DNA of 39,326 nucleotides from Akkermansia sp. (GCA_017521405.1 JAFXCP010000003.1:1-39326), one strand, 5' to 3'; numbered from the stretch's first letter, positions 24,181 to 32,499 are shown. The notes: a model not told the origin generated them from the sequence alone. Numbers and translations are program-made.

Positions 24181-25272
24181 ATGGCAATCAAATTGTTCAT
24201 CCCCGGTCCGACGATTGTGTCGGAAGACATTCTTCAGGAAATGAGCCTACCGATGATTGGTCACCGCTCCAAGAAAGCATCCGAAATCCAGAAGCGCATT
24301 TCCGACAACATGCAGAAGGTACTTTTCACGGAAAATCGGATTTTGCTCTCCACCTCCTCCGGCTCCGGTCTTATGGAAGGAGCCATTCGCTCCTGCACAG
24401 CGAAGCGTGCGGCCGTATTCTCCATTGGTGCCTTCGGTGATAAGTGGTTCAAGATGGCCAAGGCTAATGGTGTTCCGGCGGATAAGTTCGACAGTGTGAT
24501 GGGCGAACCCACCACCGCCGAAATGGTGGATGCCGCGCTCTCCACCGGCAAATACGATGTGCTGACGGTAACCCACAATGAGACCTCCTCCGGTATTCAA
24601 AACCCGGTGGAAGAAATTGCTGAGGTGATGAAGAAATACCCGGATGTGGTGTGGTGTGTGGATGCGGTTTCCTCTGCCGCAGGCTCCAAGATTGAAACGG
24701 ACAAGCTCGGCATTGACGTACTGATTACCTCCACCCAGAAGGCTCTGGCCCTGCCTCCGGGCTTGGCACTCTGTGCCATGAGCCGCAAAGCATACGAACG
24801 CACCGCCGAGGTGGAAAATCGCGGTCTGTATTTCGACCTCCGCACACTCTGGGATTTCATTGACAAGAAGAATTACCAGTACACCTCCACCCCCTGCCTT
24901 TCTCTGATGTATGCACTGGACAAGCAGCTGCAACACATCGTGGAGGAAGAAGGCATCGAAAACCGCTTTGCACGCCACGAGCAGATGGCCGAATTCACCC
25001 GTGCTTGGGCAGATGAATACTTCCGTGTATACCCGAACCGCAAATACCTCTCCAAGACGCTGACGGTGATTGATTCCCATTCCAAGGGTTCCGATGAGAT
25101 GATTTCCATCCCCGAACTCAATAAATTCTTGGCAGAGCGCAATATGCAGCTGGGTAACGGATACGGAGGCCTTAAGGACAAGACATTCCGCATTGCCCAC
25201 ATGGGCGAACTCACCATGGAACACATGAAGGAAATTACCTCCGCCGTGGTCGACTACCTCCGCAGCAAATAA
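24181..25272 (+). CDS. Class V aminotransferase, probable phosphoserine or serine-glyoxylate type
   Basis: 363 residues. It is a PLP enzyme of the alanine-glyoxylate/serine-pyruvate aminotransferase clade. The opening FIPGPTIVSEDILQEM, the cofactor Asp in WCVDAVSSAAGS (D161) and the Schiff-base Lys in ITSTQKALALPPG (K187) are visible. Enzymes of this clade can replace SerC in serine synthesis, and a serA gene lies 8.5 kb downstream. Use as the phosphoserine transaminase is therefore plausible but not shown. A possible -10 TTTACT lies 7 nt before the ATG with a poor -35 (TTAATT). It diverges from the SurA-like gene. Confidence 0.88.
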   Translation: MAIKLFIPGPTIVSEDILQEMSLPMIGHRSKKASEIQKRISDNMQKVLFTENRILLSTSSGSGLMEGAIRSCTAKRAAVFSIGAFGDKWFKMAKANGVPADKFDSVMGEPTTAEMVDAALSTGKYDVLTVTHNETSSGIQNPVEEIAEVMKKYPDVVWCVDAVSSAAGSKIETDKLGIDVLITSTQKALALPPGLALCAMSRKAYERTAEVENRGLYFDLRTLWDFIDKKNYQYTSTPCLSLMYALDKQLQHIVEEEGIENRFARHEQMAEFTRAWADEYFRVYPNRKYLSKTLTVIDSHSKGSDEMISIPELNKFLAERNMQLGNGYGGLKDKTFRIAHMGELTMEHMKEITSAVVDYLRSK

Positions 25273-25305
25273 CTGCAAAGGCGAAGAACATACCTTTTCC
25301 CCATT

Positions 25306-25345
25306 TCCCGCAGCTGCATCTTGTGGCTGCGGGATTTGCGTTCTT
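25306..25345 (+). terminator. Probable terminator of the aminotransferase gene
   Basis: A 9-bp perfect stem TCCCGCAGC/GCTGCGGGA (25306-25314 with 25326-25334) with an 11-nt loop, then TTTGCGTTCTT. The T-run is interrupted. It also lies in the gap downstream of the convergent minus-strand pair. Confidence 0.6.
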
Positions 25346-25349
25346 GCAC

Positions 25350-25829
25350 TCACATCCCGGGGAATGCAGGCAGTTGCGCCCTCTGAGCCCACCATTGAGC
25401 CACCGTATCGGCCACCGGAATACTTAAGCCGCACGGCAATTTACCCACCCGGTAGGCTTGCTCCAGCAGCAGGCAAGCCTCCTGCTGTCCGGCACGCCCC
25501 ATGCGGTGCAAATCCACAGCCGCAGCATACTGAGCCTCGTGCCTGGAGATATCCACTGTGGGATTACGCTCCTGCAACCAGAGCAACAAGCGAATACAAA
25601 ACAGGGCATCCTCCCGGCTCTGCATAGCGGCATGCCAACGCACCCACGCCTGAGGGAGAACTACTCGCCCTGTTTGCAGGATAAGGCCACTCTCCGCCGC
25701 AGCTCCGCTACCATTCCACACCTCTGCAAAAGCAGCCGGATCCAGAGTAACGGCACCTTCCGGAGCCAATGGCTCACTCGCCCCCCACAACGCCGTGGAG
25801 AAACAAAAGGAGACCGCCGCCCCCTGCAT
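25350..25829 (-). CDS. Unknown small exported protein
   Basis: 159 residues from the ATG at 25829, which overlaps the upstream gene's stop by one base (TGATG) and so is translationally coupled. A short hydrophobic N-terminus (MQGAAVSFCFSTALWGA) looks like a signal peptide without a strong basic n-region. The rest is helical, with Trp-rich segments (WVRWHAAMQ, QWWAQRAQL) and a middle part (RHEAQYAAAVDLHRMGRAGQQEACLLLEQAYRVG) that resembles a TPR/Sel1-like helical hairpin pair. No family is recognised. Confidence 0.6.
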   Translation of the reverse strand: MQGAAVSFCFSTALWGASEPLAPEGAVTLDPAAFAEVWNGSGAAAESGLILQTGRVVLPQAWVRWHAAMQSREDALFCIRLLLWLQERNPTVDISRHEAQYAAAVDLHRMGRAGQQEACLLLEQAYRVGKLPCGLSIPVADTVAQWWAQRAQLPAFPGM

Positions 25830-26263
25830 CAGCGCTGAGCGGAACGGCGAGCAAAGGGATGTGTGATGATGGTCCATGCTTCCTGCAAACCGGAAGAAAT
25901 AAAGTACGGCTCATTCTTCAACGCCTCCATCTGGAGGTTTATTTTATTCTGAGCCACCGAGAGAGCCTCCAACTGAGCCACATTACCGTTCATAATAGGA
26001 GGCAAGGGAGAAAACATCTGCTTGAGCTTCTTGCTCACCTCTTTGGCCGATTTCTCATCGTCCACCTGCCGCAACAAATCCGCACCTTGTACCAACGCCT
26101 CCATTTCCTTGTTGATGACGTTGGCTAACCCCTTTTCCGAGAGAGCGCGCGGTCCGTTTCCACGACGTTTGATAGAGGCCTCATCCAAATCCGCCATCAG
26201 CGGCAGAGGAGCCAACAAACTTACAGCAAGAGAGAACAAAATCAGATGGCGCTTTCCGGGCAT
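25829..26263 (-). CDS. Small exported helical protein (DxxSA family)
   Basis: 144 residues from the ATG at 26263. It has a signal peptide (MPGKRHLILFSLAVSLLAPLPLMA). The mature part is helical and contains LLRQVDDEKSAKEVSKKLKQM. This has the same pattern (hydrophobic-x-x-I/V-x-D-K/E-x-SA-x-x-x-x-x-L) as the two small exported proteins at 29.6-30.5 kb. No enzyme motif is seen. The start is fixed by a consensus promoter ending 6 nt upstream. It is the first gene of a coupled pair. Confidence 0.68.
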   Translation of the reverse strand: MPGKRHLILFSLAVSLLAPLPLMADLDEASIKRRGNGPRALSEKGLANVINKEMEALVQGADLLRQVDDEKSAKEVSKKLKQMFSPLPPIMNGNVAQLEALSVAQNKINLQMEALKNEPYFISSGLQEAWTIITHPFARRSAQR

Positions 26264-26269
26264 GCCCGC

Positions 26270-26299
26270 ATCATAGCACAAGAAATCACGCCCTGTCAA
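26270..26299 (-). promoter_or_regulatory. Promoter of small exported protein pair, apparently leaderless
   Basis: Minus strand TTGACA (26299-26294), 18-nt spacer, TATGAT (26275-26270), then 6 nt to the ATG at 26263. Confidence 0.7.
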
Positions 26300-26310
26300 A
26301 TAGCAAATAA

Positions 26311-26339
26311 TTGACAAAGCACCGCACCGGGAGTATCTT
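26311..26339 (+). promoter_or_regulatory. Promoter of C_GCAxxG_C_C gene, apparently leaderless
   Basis: TTGACA (26311-26316), 17-nt spacer, TATCTT (26334-26339), then six C and the ATG at 26346. It is back to back with the minus-strand promoter, only 11 nt apart. Confidence 0.7.
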
Positions 26340-26345
26340 CCCCCC

Positions 26346-26789
26346 ATGAACGATAGCGAGAAAGCCCTGCACTACTTCCACCAAGGATTCAACTGCGCCC
26401 AATCTGTCTTTGCAGCACTAGCTCCCCGCCTGAATCTTACAGAGGAAACAGCCCTGCGGCTGGCCTCCGCTTTCGGTGCCGGGCTGGGACGCATGCGCGG
26501 CACATGCGGAGCCTTCTCTGCCCTGTGCATGGTGGCCGGTGCGCGCTATGGCAATCTGAGCGGCATCCCGGAGGATAAGGAGCGTATCTTTAGCCTCACG
26601 CGCCAACTGGCGGAGGAGTTTAAGGCGGAGTTCGGCAGCCTGAACTGCCGGGAATTACTGCATTTGGAGGAGGAAATGGAAAACTCTGCGCGCCCCTCCG
26701 TACGCACGGAAAGCTACTATGCCTCCCGCCCCTGCGAACACTGCGTGGCATTCTGTGCGAAACGAGCCGGGCAGCTGTTGGAAAGTTAG
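26346..26789 (+). CDS. C_GCAxxG_C_C family (putative redox-active) protein
   Basis: 147 residues. The family's conserved cysteines and glycine pattern are visible: C17 in FNCAQSVFAAL, then SAFGAGLGRMRGTCGAFSALCMVAG, then a late Cys in LNCRELL and the C-terminal CEHCVAFC. Such proteins are small cytoplasmic, possibly metal- or disulfide-linked redox proteins of unknown reaction. There is no signal peptide. It is followed by an MFS transporter after 39 nt, with a possible separate promoter, so co-operation with that transporter is only a guess. Confidence 0.85.
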   Translation: MNDSEKALHYFHQGFNCAQSVFAALAPRLNLTEETALRLASAFGAGLGRMRGTCGAFSALCMVAGARYGNLSGIPEDKERIFSLTRQLAEEFKAEFGSLNCRELLHLEEEMENSARPSVRTESYYASRPCEHCVAFCAKRAGQLLES

Positions 26790-26790
26790 T

Positions 26791-26819
26791 TTGCCCGGTC
26801 GCATGCCTTGTGCCAGAAT
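26791..26819 (+). promoter_or_regulatory. Possible promoter of MFS transporter
   Basis: TTGCCC (26791-26796), 17-nt spacer, CAGAAT (26814-26819), 9 nt before the ATG at 26829. The -10 lacks the usual first T, so this is weak. It does favour the ATG over the in-frame TTG at 26808. Confidence 0.35.
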
Positions 26820-26828
26820 GCTCAAAGC

Positions 26829-28022
26829 ATGCATTCACACCCAGACTCATCGCACTCGTTGTGGTCCTTCTCCTTGGTATTTCTGCTGGTTAGTTTTAAC
26901 CTGCGGATGTCCTTTGCCGCAGCAGATCCCTTGCTGGTGTTTCTCATGCGGGAGCTGCATCTTGGCATTAGTTCCGGCACTCTTTTCGGGCTGATTCCCA
27001 TTATTGCTTTGGGGCTTGCTGCGCCTTTGGGAGCGTGGCTTTGCAATTTTATCCGTCCCCGCCGTCTCATTACACTTTCCATGCTCGTAGCGCTGGGTGG
27101 CATCCTATGGAGAAGTTACGGCGCCCTCCCCGGTCTCTTCGGCGGAATGCTCATTATCGGCCTCGGCTTGGGTGTGACGGGCAGTGTCATTCTAGGCATT
27201 GCCCGGCAAGTAGTACCCACGAAAAATCTTCCCCGGCTTATGGCAGGATATACAGCCTGTGTCAGCCTCGGTACAGCGGCAGGCAGCGGTGCAGCGGACC
27301 CGGTGGAACTTTGGCTGGGAAATTGGCAGGAAAGCCTTTTATTCTGGGGGCTCCCACTGCTGTTTGCCACCATTTTGTGGCATTGGCATGTGCACCGGCA
27401 CCCCAGCGTGGATGTGTCCCGGCAAAATACGGTGCATGCACCGCTCGGGCACTGCTTGCGGCGCCGCAAAGCATGGTACATCACCTTTTTTTATATGTTC
27501 CGCGTAGCCGGTAACTGGCTGCTCACAGTTTGGCTTGCCAGCCTCATGCGAAAGCGGGGGCTGCCGCTCGTGGAATCCGGCATGGTACTGGCTATTTCCA
27601 CCCTCTGCCAAATTCCCGGTGCGCTCCTCACCCCGCACCTGCTCTCGCGGCTCAAGAGCCACAGCGGGAGCTTACTTCTTATCATCATGCCCTTGGCTGT
27701 AACGGCTTGCAGTATGATGCTATTAGCTCCGCTCAAGTGGTGGCTTGCCGGAGCTGTTTTATTTGGTCTTTGCTCCGGTATCATCTTCGCCATGGGGATG
27801 ACCTTTATCATCCTCAACGCAAAAGGAGAAGCGGATACACTAGCACTTTCCGGCATGGCTCAAGGCATAGGCTTTATAGGAGGAGGTTTACTGGCATGGT
27901 GGGGAGGAAGCCTTGCCCTGCAACAAGCCGCACCCCATTATGCCATTTGCCTTCTTTATGCTTTATTCACACTGGGAGGCCTTATCAACGGCTGGAAATC
28001 CGCACCACAGGCGGAAATATAA
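26829..28022 (+). CDS. MFS transporter, CynX/NimT-like
   Basis: 397 residues with about twelve hydrophobic segments. The opening VSFNLRMSFAAADPLLVFLMRELHLG and the first-loop APLGAWLCNFIRPRRLI match the cyanate/nitroimidazole (CynX/NimT) branch of the major facilitator superfamily. These proteins are secondary transporters in the inner membrane. A His-rich central loop (HWHVHRHPSVDVSRQNTVH) separates the two halves. The substrate is not predictable; no cyanase or nitroreductase lies nearby. The ATG at 26829 is chosen over an upstream TTG. Confidence 0.85.
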   Translation: MHSHPDSSHSLWSFSLVFLLVSFNLRMSFAAADPLLVFLMRELHLGISSGTLFGLIPIIALGLAAPLGAWLCNFIRPRRLITLSMLVALGGILWRSYGALPGLFGGMLIIGLGLGVTGSVILGIARQVVPTKNLPRLMAGYTACVSLGTAAGSGAADPVELWLGNWQESLLFWGLPLLFATILWHWHVHRHPSVDVSRQNTVHAPLGHCLRRRKAWYITFFYMFRVAGNWLLTVWLASLMRKRGLPLVESGMVLAISTLCQIPGALLTPHLLSRLKSHSGSLLLIIMPLAVTACSMMLLAPLKWWLAGAVLFGLCSGIIFAMGMTFIILNAKGEADTLALSGMAQGIGFIGGGLLAWWGGSLALQQAAPHYAICLLYALFTLGGLINGWKSAPQAEI

Positions 28023-28054
28023 CACATTTTTCCTGTCAGGGAACAATTTGTTGT

Positions 28055-28083
28055 TTGCCAGACTGGAAGTTTTATGCTATCCT
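28055..28083 (+). promoter_or_regulatory. Promoter of the GH110-serA gene cluster
   Basis: TTGCCA (28055-28060), 17-nt spacer, TATCCT (28078-28083), about 25 nt of leader before the ATG at 28115. An overlapping alternative pair (TTGTTT, 16 nt, TATGCT) is shifted by 4-5 nt. Confidence 0.5.
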
Positions 28084-28114
28084 CATGCTTGATTAGAATT
28101 TCCCATCCCAAACC

Positions 28115-29596
28115 ATGAAGCACTCTGTTCTCATTCTGCCTCTTCTCGCATTAACCGCTGCATTCTCCCAAGCAGCCACCGTATACACCATACATCTTGT
28201 TTCCTCTGAAAAATTTACGGACTGCTCCATCCTTTATGCTGCAGAATCCACCAAGTTTCGCGGCAAGGATAGTTCCGGCAAAATGGTAACAAAGGAAGTT
28301 CCGTCCTCCCACATTGTGATGATGAGGGAAGTGGTTGTAGAGGAGAAACCGGCACCGGAGCAGGAAAAGGAACCAAGCACGGATGCAACACCTACAACAG
28401 AACAGACAGCACCCGAAGCCAACGCCGAGACACCTGCAGCACCCGCAGCTACGGAGGCCAAGCCAGAAGAACCCATTGCCGACGGCAATATTGCCCAAAA
28501 AGAAGGCGAGCAGAAAGCCAAGGACGTTACCCTGCGCCTTCGCACCAAACTGGCAAGCATTGATGAGGGGTTGGCATCTATCACCAAGCCCAGCCGCTCT
28601 CTGGTAACCCGGGCTAATGCTACCAAAACCCGAGTTTCCCGCCGTTTGGAAACCATGGATAAACTCGCACTGGAGGTAAGTGCCCTCCAAGAACAGTTCA
28701 ACCAAGCCGGGGCAGCAGATTACCAATTCACCATCGTTACCCCGGAGCAACGCGATGCCTATGTGCGCGATGCTCAAGCCGCATATAAGGCCATGCGCGT
28801 GGATATGAAACAGAAAAAGGGACGCCGCAAAGTGGGTGGTCTGGATAAATTCGAAATCATGCGCGAGCGCTATCAAGGCATCCCCGAATACAAGAGTGCC
28901 TACGAGTGGTACCTGCGTACACTCCGTTCCCTGAACAGGCAGTGGACCAAGCAACTGGCTGCGGAAGAATCCCGCCGCAAAAAACTCCAGCCGGACCGTG
29001 CCCGAGCCGCTAAAGAACAGGACCAAGCTCAATTCGATAAACTCACCGCCCAACTCAAGGCAGAGGGAGATGACATTGCCACCGTATGGTATGTACCCAA
29101 TGCTCGCAATGTTCGCATGCTCAGCACCGCTGTTCACAAGGTAGAGGCCGCTCTCCGCAGTGCAGAAAAAGAAACTCTGGACGACGCCGTTGGCACGGTG
29201 CCAGATCTTATTAACCAGTACTGGGAAGCCATGGATTCAGCCCGCACAGCACTCGTAACGGGTAATTTTGACGGAGCTGAAAAAATACTCCAAGAAGACG
29301 GCAGTTTTCCCATCCTCAACCGTCTGAGCGCTAAACTCATCCCGAATGAATATCGCGATGGTCTCCGCAAACAGCGTCAGGACTTCCAAAACGAAATCCG
29401 CAACCGCAGCCGTAAATATGCCTCTCTGAAGCGCGATTTGGAACGCCGCACCAGCATGCTGGACCGAGAAACCTCCGGCGCAGACGCCCAGCTGGATAGC
29501 GTGCTGGAGGAAATCGCCAAAGAACGCGATACGGATACCGGCGAAAAGACGATGGAAGTGGAGAAGCCTGCGGCACCCGCACCGAAGAAAAAATAA
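28115..29596 (+). CDS. Exported coiled-coil protein of unknown function
   Basis: 493 residues. It has a signal peptide (MKHSVLILPLLALTAAFSQA), a small beta-rich N-terminal part (about 21-72, TVYTIHLVSSEKFTDC and VPSSHIVMMREVVVEE) that could be an SH3-like fold, and a Pro/Glu/Thr/Ala-rich linker (about 75-130). A long helical, probably coiled-coil region (about 135-480) follows, rich in Lys, Arg, Glu and Gln, with an embedded YKSAYEWYLRTLRSLNRQW stretch. The C-terminus is a Pro/Ala/Lys tail. There is no enzyme motif. It is first of a cluster continuing after 19 nt with two small exported proteins, then GH110. A periplasmic scaffold or envelope-spanning role is speculative. Confidence 0.75.
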   Translation: MKHSVLILPLLALTAAFSQAATVYTIHLVSSEKFTDCSILYAAESTKFRGKDSSGKMVTKEVPSSHIVMMREVVVEEKPAPEQEKEPSTDATPTTEQTAPEANAETPAAPAATEAKPEEPIADGNIAQKEGEQKAKDVTLRLRTKLASIDEGLASITKPSRSLVTRANATKTRVSRRLETMDKLALEVSALQEQFNQAGAADYQFTIVTPEQRDAYVRDAQAAYKAMRVDMKQKKGRRKVGGLDKFEIMRERYQGIPEYKSAYEWYLRTLRSLNRQWTKQLAAEESRRKKLQPDRARAAKEQDQAQFDKLTAQLKAEGDDIATVWYVPNARNVRMLSTAVHKVEAALRSAEKETLDDAVGTVPDLINQYWEAMDSARTALVTGNFDGAEKILQEDGSFPILNRLSAKLIPNEYRDGLRKQRQDFQNEIRNRSRKYASLKRDLERRTSMLDRETSGADAQLDSVLEEIAKERDTDTGEKTMEVEKPAAPAPKKK

Positions 29597-29615
29597 ACAG
29601 CGCAGCATTTCACAC

Positions 29616-30032
29616 ATGAAAGGCCTCCTTACCTTTCTTTCTCTGCTGAGTCTTGTAGTCTCGCTCCCGGCTCCCGGGAGCGAGCCTGTGCTTCCGAAAC
29701 ACATCACCACGGCTTTTGAAAAATACACAGCAGCCCCCGGCTCCTTGGTACCCATCCTCAAAGGCGTTACAGATAAAGCCAGTGCCGATGCCGCCGCACC
29801 TCGGCTGCGGGAAGCCCTCGTCTGCGTGTATGAGGCCAGAAGCGCCCTGCACGACATCAAGCGCCTTACCAACGAACAAAGCCAAATTGTACAGGAACGT
29901 TACGCCCTCAGAATGAGACAGGAATGGGGACTTTTGTACGAACAGATTGCAAGACTCCGCAAAGCACGCTGCTACCAATCCCGGGAATTTGCCCAATCGT
30001 ACCAAATCATGTGCATGCTTATCGAACGATGA
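29616..30032 (+). CDS. Small exported helical protein A (DKxSA family)
   Basis: 138 residues. It has a signal peptide (MKGLLTFLSLLSLVVSLPAPGS) and then a helical mature part. The segment ILKGVTDKASADAAAPRLREAL aligns with TLSGISDKDSAEAAVASVLRAG of the next gene. Both continue with an ERY-type motif (VQERYAL, YEERYLP) and a closing Arg/Gln-rich helix, so the two are paralogues. The stop overlaps the next ATG by 4 nt (ATGA). No known family or catalytic residues are seen. Confidence 0.72.
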   Translation: MKGLLTFLSLLSLVVSLPAPGSEPVLPKHITTAFEKYTAAPGSLVPILKGVTDKASADAAAPRLREALVCVYEARSALHDIKRLTNEQSQIVQERYALRMRQEWGLLYEQIARLRKARCYQSREFAQSYQIMCMLIER

Positions 30033-30463
30033 AACACGCCTTAGGATTTCTACTGAGCCTTGCCCTCCTGCCCGTATCGGCGCAAACGGCGGCATCCCCC
30101 CCTGTTGCAGTGCCGGAGGAAGCAAACATCCCCCTCCAAGAACAGCGCATACGCATGGGCATTATTACACTGGGTAAACTAAACCAAACGCTTTCCGGCA
30201 TTAGCGATAAAGACTCCGCGGAAGCAGCCGTGGCATCGGTACTCCGCGCCGGAGAGGAACTGCGAATTTGGGCACAAACCTTCACCACCCTTCCGCCGCT
30301 AAGCGAGGCAGAGCAAAGCCTGTACGAAGAACGCTATCTTCCCATCGTCCGCAGACTCAACCGCCAAATCAAACGCCAAGGCGAACGTCTGGCCTCCGCG
30401 GAGTACTACGGTTCCATGAATTTGGCCGGAGCTCTTGTACGCATTGTCCACAGCAATCAATGA
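30029..30463 (+). CDS. Small exported helical protein B (DKxSA family)
   Basis: 144 residues from the ATG at 30029, inside the stop of the preceding paralogue. The signal peptide (MKHALGFLLSLALLPVSAQT) and the GISDKDSAEAA motif near residue 60 are clear. The C-terminal helix is basic (VRRLNRQIKRQGERL). Only 10 nt separate it from the GH110 gene. Function is unknown. Duplication beside its paralogue and coupling to a glycosidase suggest a shared envelope role (inference). Confidence 0.72.
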   Translation: MKHALGFLLSLALLPVSAQTAASPPVAVPEEANIPLQEQRIRMGIITLGKLNQTLSGISDKDSAEAAVASVLRAGEELRIWAQTFTTLPPLSEAEQSLYEERYLPIVRRLNRQIKRQGERLASAEYYGSMNLAGALVRIVHSNQ

Positions 30464-30473
30464 GTATACAACC

Positions 30474-32486
30474 ATGAAAAAACTCCTTCAAACTGCACTT
30501 CTTTTGCTTGCTATGGCAAACCTTTTACCGGCTGCAGATTCTGCGGATGCTCTCCAAAGCGGACGTCGCATGCTCCCCTGCACCGTTGAAGGTAAAACAC
30601 TCCGTGGTACCGCACCTCACGGAAAGGGAGCCCCCTTCTACATTACAGATGGCAGCAACATTCTATGGCAGGGAAATGCGGGAGAATCCTTCACAATCTC
30701 CCCGGAAAACAAGCTGGAAAAACTCTACCTTGTAGCCACATCGGACAATAATACTCGGTGGGAAAACCTTACTTGGAAAGGAACACCCCCCACCCCACGC
30801 AAAGAAAAAAAACTGAAACTGAATGCTGCGGACTTTGGAATGCACCCGGGTATAAAGGATGCCGGTTCCGCCATGCGAAAAATTCTGGACGTTGCCAGAA
30901 AAAACACAGGCAAAGGCCACTGTACCATCCATATTCCCAAGGGAATCTATCACTTCTACCCCATCGGTGCCCTGCAACTGAGCTACTACATCTCTAACCA
31001 CGACCAGCAAAACATGCACCCTGTGGGTGTACCTCTGGTTAACCTTCAAAACGTACAAATAAAAGCGCACGGCTCCACCTTCATCTTCCATGGGCGCATG
31101 CAACCCTTCCTCTTCATGGATTGCCAGCGAGTATCCCTTAGCGACCTACACATTGCCTACGCCACCCCCTTCTACGTAGAAGGTACAATTACCGACATTT
31201 CGGCAACCCACACCACCCTCCGCATGAGCAAGGCCACGCCCAACTGGCGAGTCAACAACGGGCAATTCCAATTCTACGGCGATGACTGGGAGCAAAACAT
31301 CAACGTGGCTCTGGCTTTCGAGCCGCAGGGTCCCATGGTACCCACAGGACGAGGAGGTGACATCGGCTGGCCGGGGCAAGCCGAGCAGTTAGATGCTCAC
31401 CACGTACGCTTCCCTGTTAACGCAAGTGCAAAAGGGCTTGCTAAAGGTCACATTCTAGTCCTGCGTAGTTACTGGCGCCCGCACCCGGCCATGGTACTCT
31501 ACCGTGCCAAGAATACCCGCCTTTACGATATCGTATTCCACGATAGCCAGGGCATGGCACTGCTTGCCCAGCGCAGCGAAAATATCACCATCAAAGGCGG
31601 CGGTTGCATACGCGCCAAAGGCAGGTTACATACAGCCGCCGCAGATGCCACACACTTCTCCAACTGCCGGGGACACATCTGCGTTTCTAACGCCCTGTAC
31701 GAAGGCATGATGGACGATGCCATCAACGTTCATTCCACCTGCCTTGGCATCACGGCGGTACACAGCCCCACGGAAATCACCGCTCGTTATATGCACGGTC
31801 AAGCCGTGGGGTTCGAGGTATTCCAACCCGGGGAAAACATTCAATTCATCCGGGGCAAGACCTTGGAAAACCATCCCCGCCAAATCAAAGTGGCACATGC
31901 ACAAAAATTGGATGAACGGCACCTGCGCCTCACCCTGGCAGAACCTTTGCCGGAAGATATAGGCACAGGGGATGCTATTGAAAACGCAGATTGGTACCCT
32001 TGCGTGAGTTTCTGCAACAACGAAGTACGCCACAACCGAGCCCGAGGCACCCTCTTCACCACACCGAAAAAAGTACTGGTGGAGAACAATCGCTTTATCC
32101 GCTCCCATGGCTCTGCCATCCTTCTGGCCGGAGATGCCCAAGGATGGTACGAAAGCGGAAGATGCCGCGATGTCATCATCCGCAAAAACATCTTCGAGCA
32201 CAACCTTACCGCAGCCTACCAGTTTACCAACGCTATCATCTCCATCTGCCCGGAGGTAAAACAACCCTCCCGGCAAACCACACGATACCACGAAAACATC
32301 CGCATTGAGGATAACACCTTCATAACACACCGGGTACCCATCCTCTCCGCCATCTCTGCACATAACCTCATCTTCAAAAACAACCGCATCCAATATAACG
32401 AGATTTTCCCCTCCATGTACGGAGGAAAGCCCTTCAACATCAGCCACTCCGGTTACACCGAACTTCAACCCATTAACCTCCCCTAA
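30474..32486 (+). CDS. Secreted GH110 family alpha-1,3-galactosidase
   Basis: 670 residues. It has a signal peptide (MKKLLQTALLLLAMANLLPA), a short N-terminal beta region, and then a right-handed parallel beta-helix (about 110-660). The helix opens with LNAADFGMHPGIKDAGSAM and IHIPKGIYHFYP. The acidic motif MMDDAINVHSTC (D414, D415) matches the catalytic-site aspartates of GH110. This family removes terminal alpha-1,3-galactose, as in blood group B and linear B structures on mucin. The start is the ATG at 30474, 10 nt after the small paralogue gene. A gut mucin-foraging role fits the GH20 enzyme 4 kb away. Another beta-helix glycosidase is possible but less likely. Confidence 0.82.
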   Translation: MKKLLQTALLLLAMANLLPAADSADALQSGRRMLPCTVEGKTLRGTAPHGKGAPFYITDGSNILWQGNAGESFTISPENKLEKLYLVATSDNNTRWENLTWKGTPPTPRKEKKLKLNAADFGMHPGIKDAGSAMRKILDVARKNTGKGHCTIHIPKGIYHFYPIGALQLSYYISNHDQQNMHPVGVPLVNLQNVQIKAHGSTFIFHGRMQPFLFMDCQRVSLSDLHIAYATPFYVEGTITDISATHTTLRMSKATPNWRVNNGQFQFYGDDWEQNINVALAFEPQGPMVPTGRGGDIGWPGQAEQLDAHHVRFPVNASAKGLAKGHILVLRSYWRPHPAMVLYRAKNTRLYDIVFHDSQGMALLAQRSENITIKGGGCIRAKGRLHTAAADATHFSNCRGHICVSNALYEGMMDDAINVHSTCLGITAVHSPTEITARYMHGQAVGFEVFQPGENIQFIRGKTLENHPRQIKVAHAQKLDERHLRLTLAEPLPEDIGTGDAIENADWYPCVSFCNNEVRHNRARGTLFTTPKKVLVENNRFIRSHGSAILLAGDAQGWYESGRCRDVIIRKNIFEHNLTAAYQFTNAIISICPEVKQPSRQTTRYHENIRIEDNTFITHRVPILSAISAHNLIFKNNRIQYNEIFPSMYGGKPFNISHSGYTELQPINLP

Positions 32487-32499
32487 TTCACTATACACC

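Noticed and set aside
28073-28098. Three-codon leader frame (ATG CTT GAT TAG) before the coiled-coil gene
   Set aside because: A better promoter pair overlaps and would start transcription after this ATG. The frame is too short to support.
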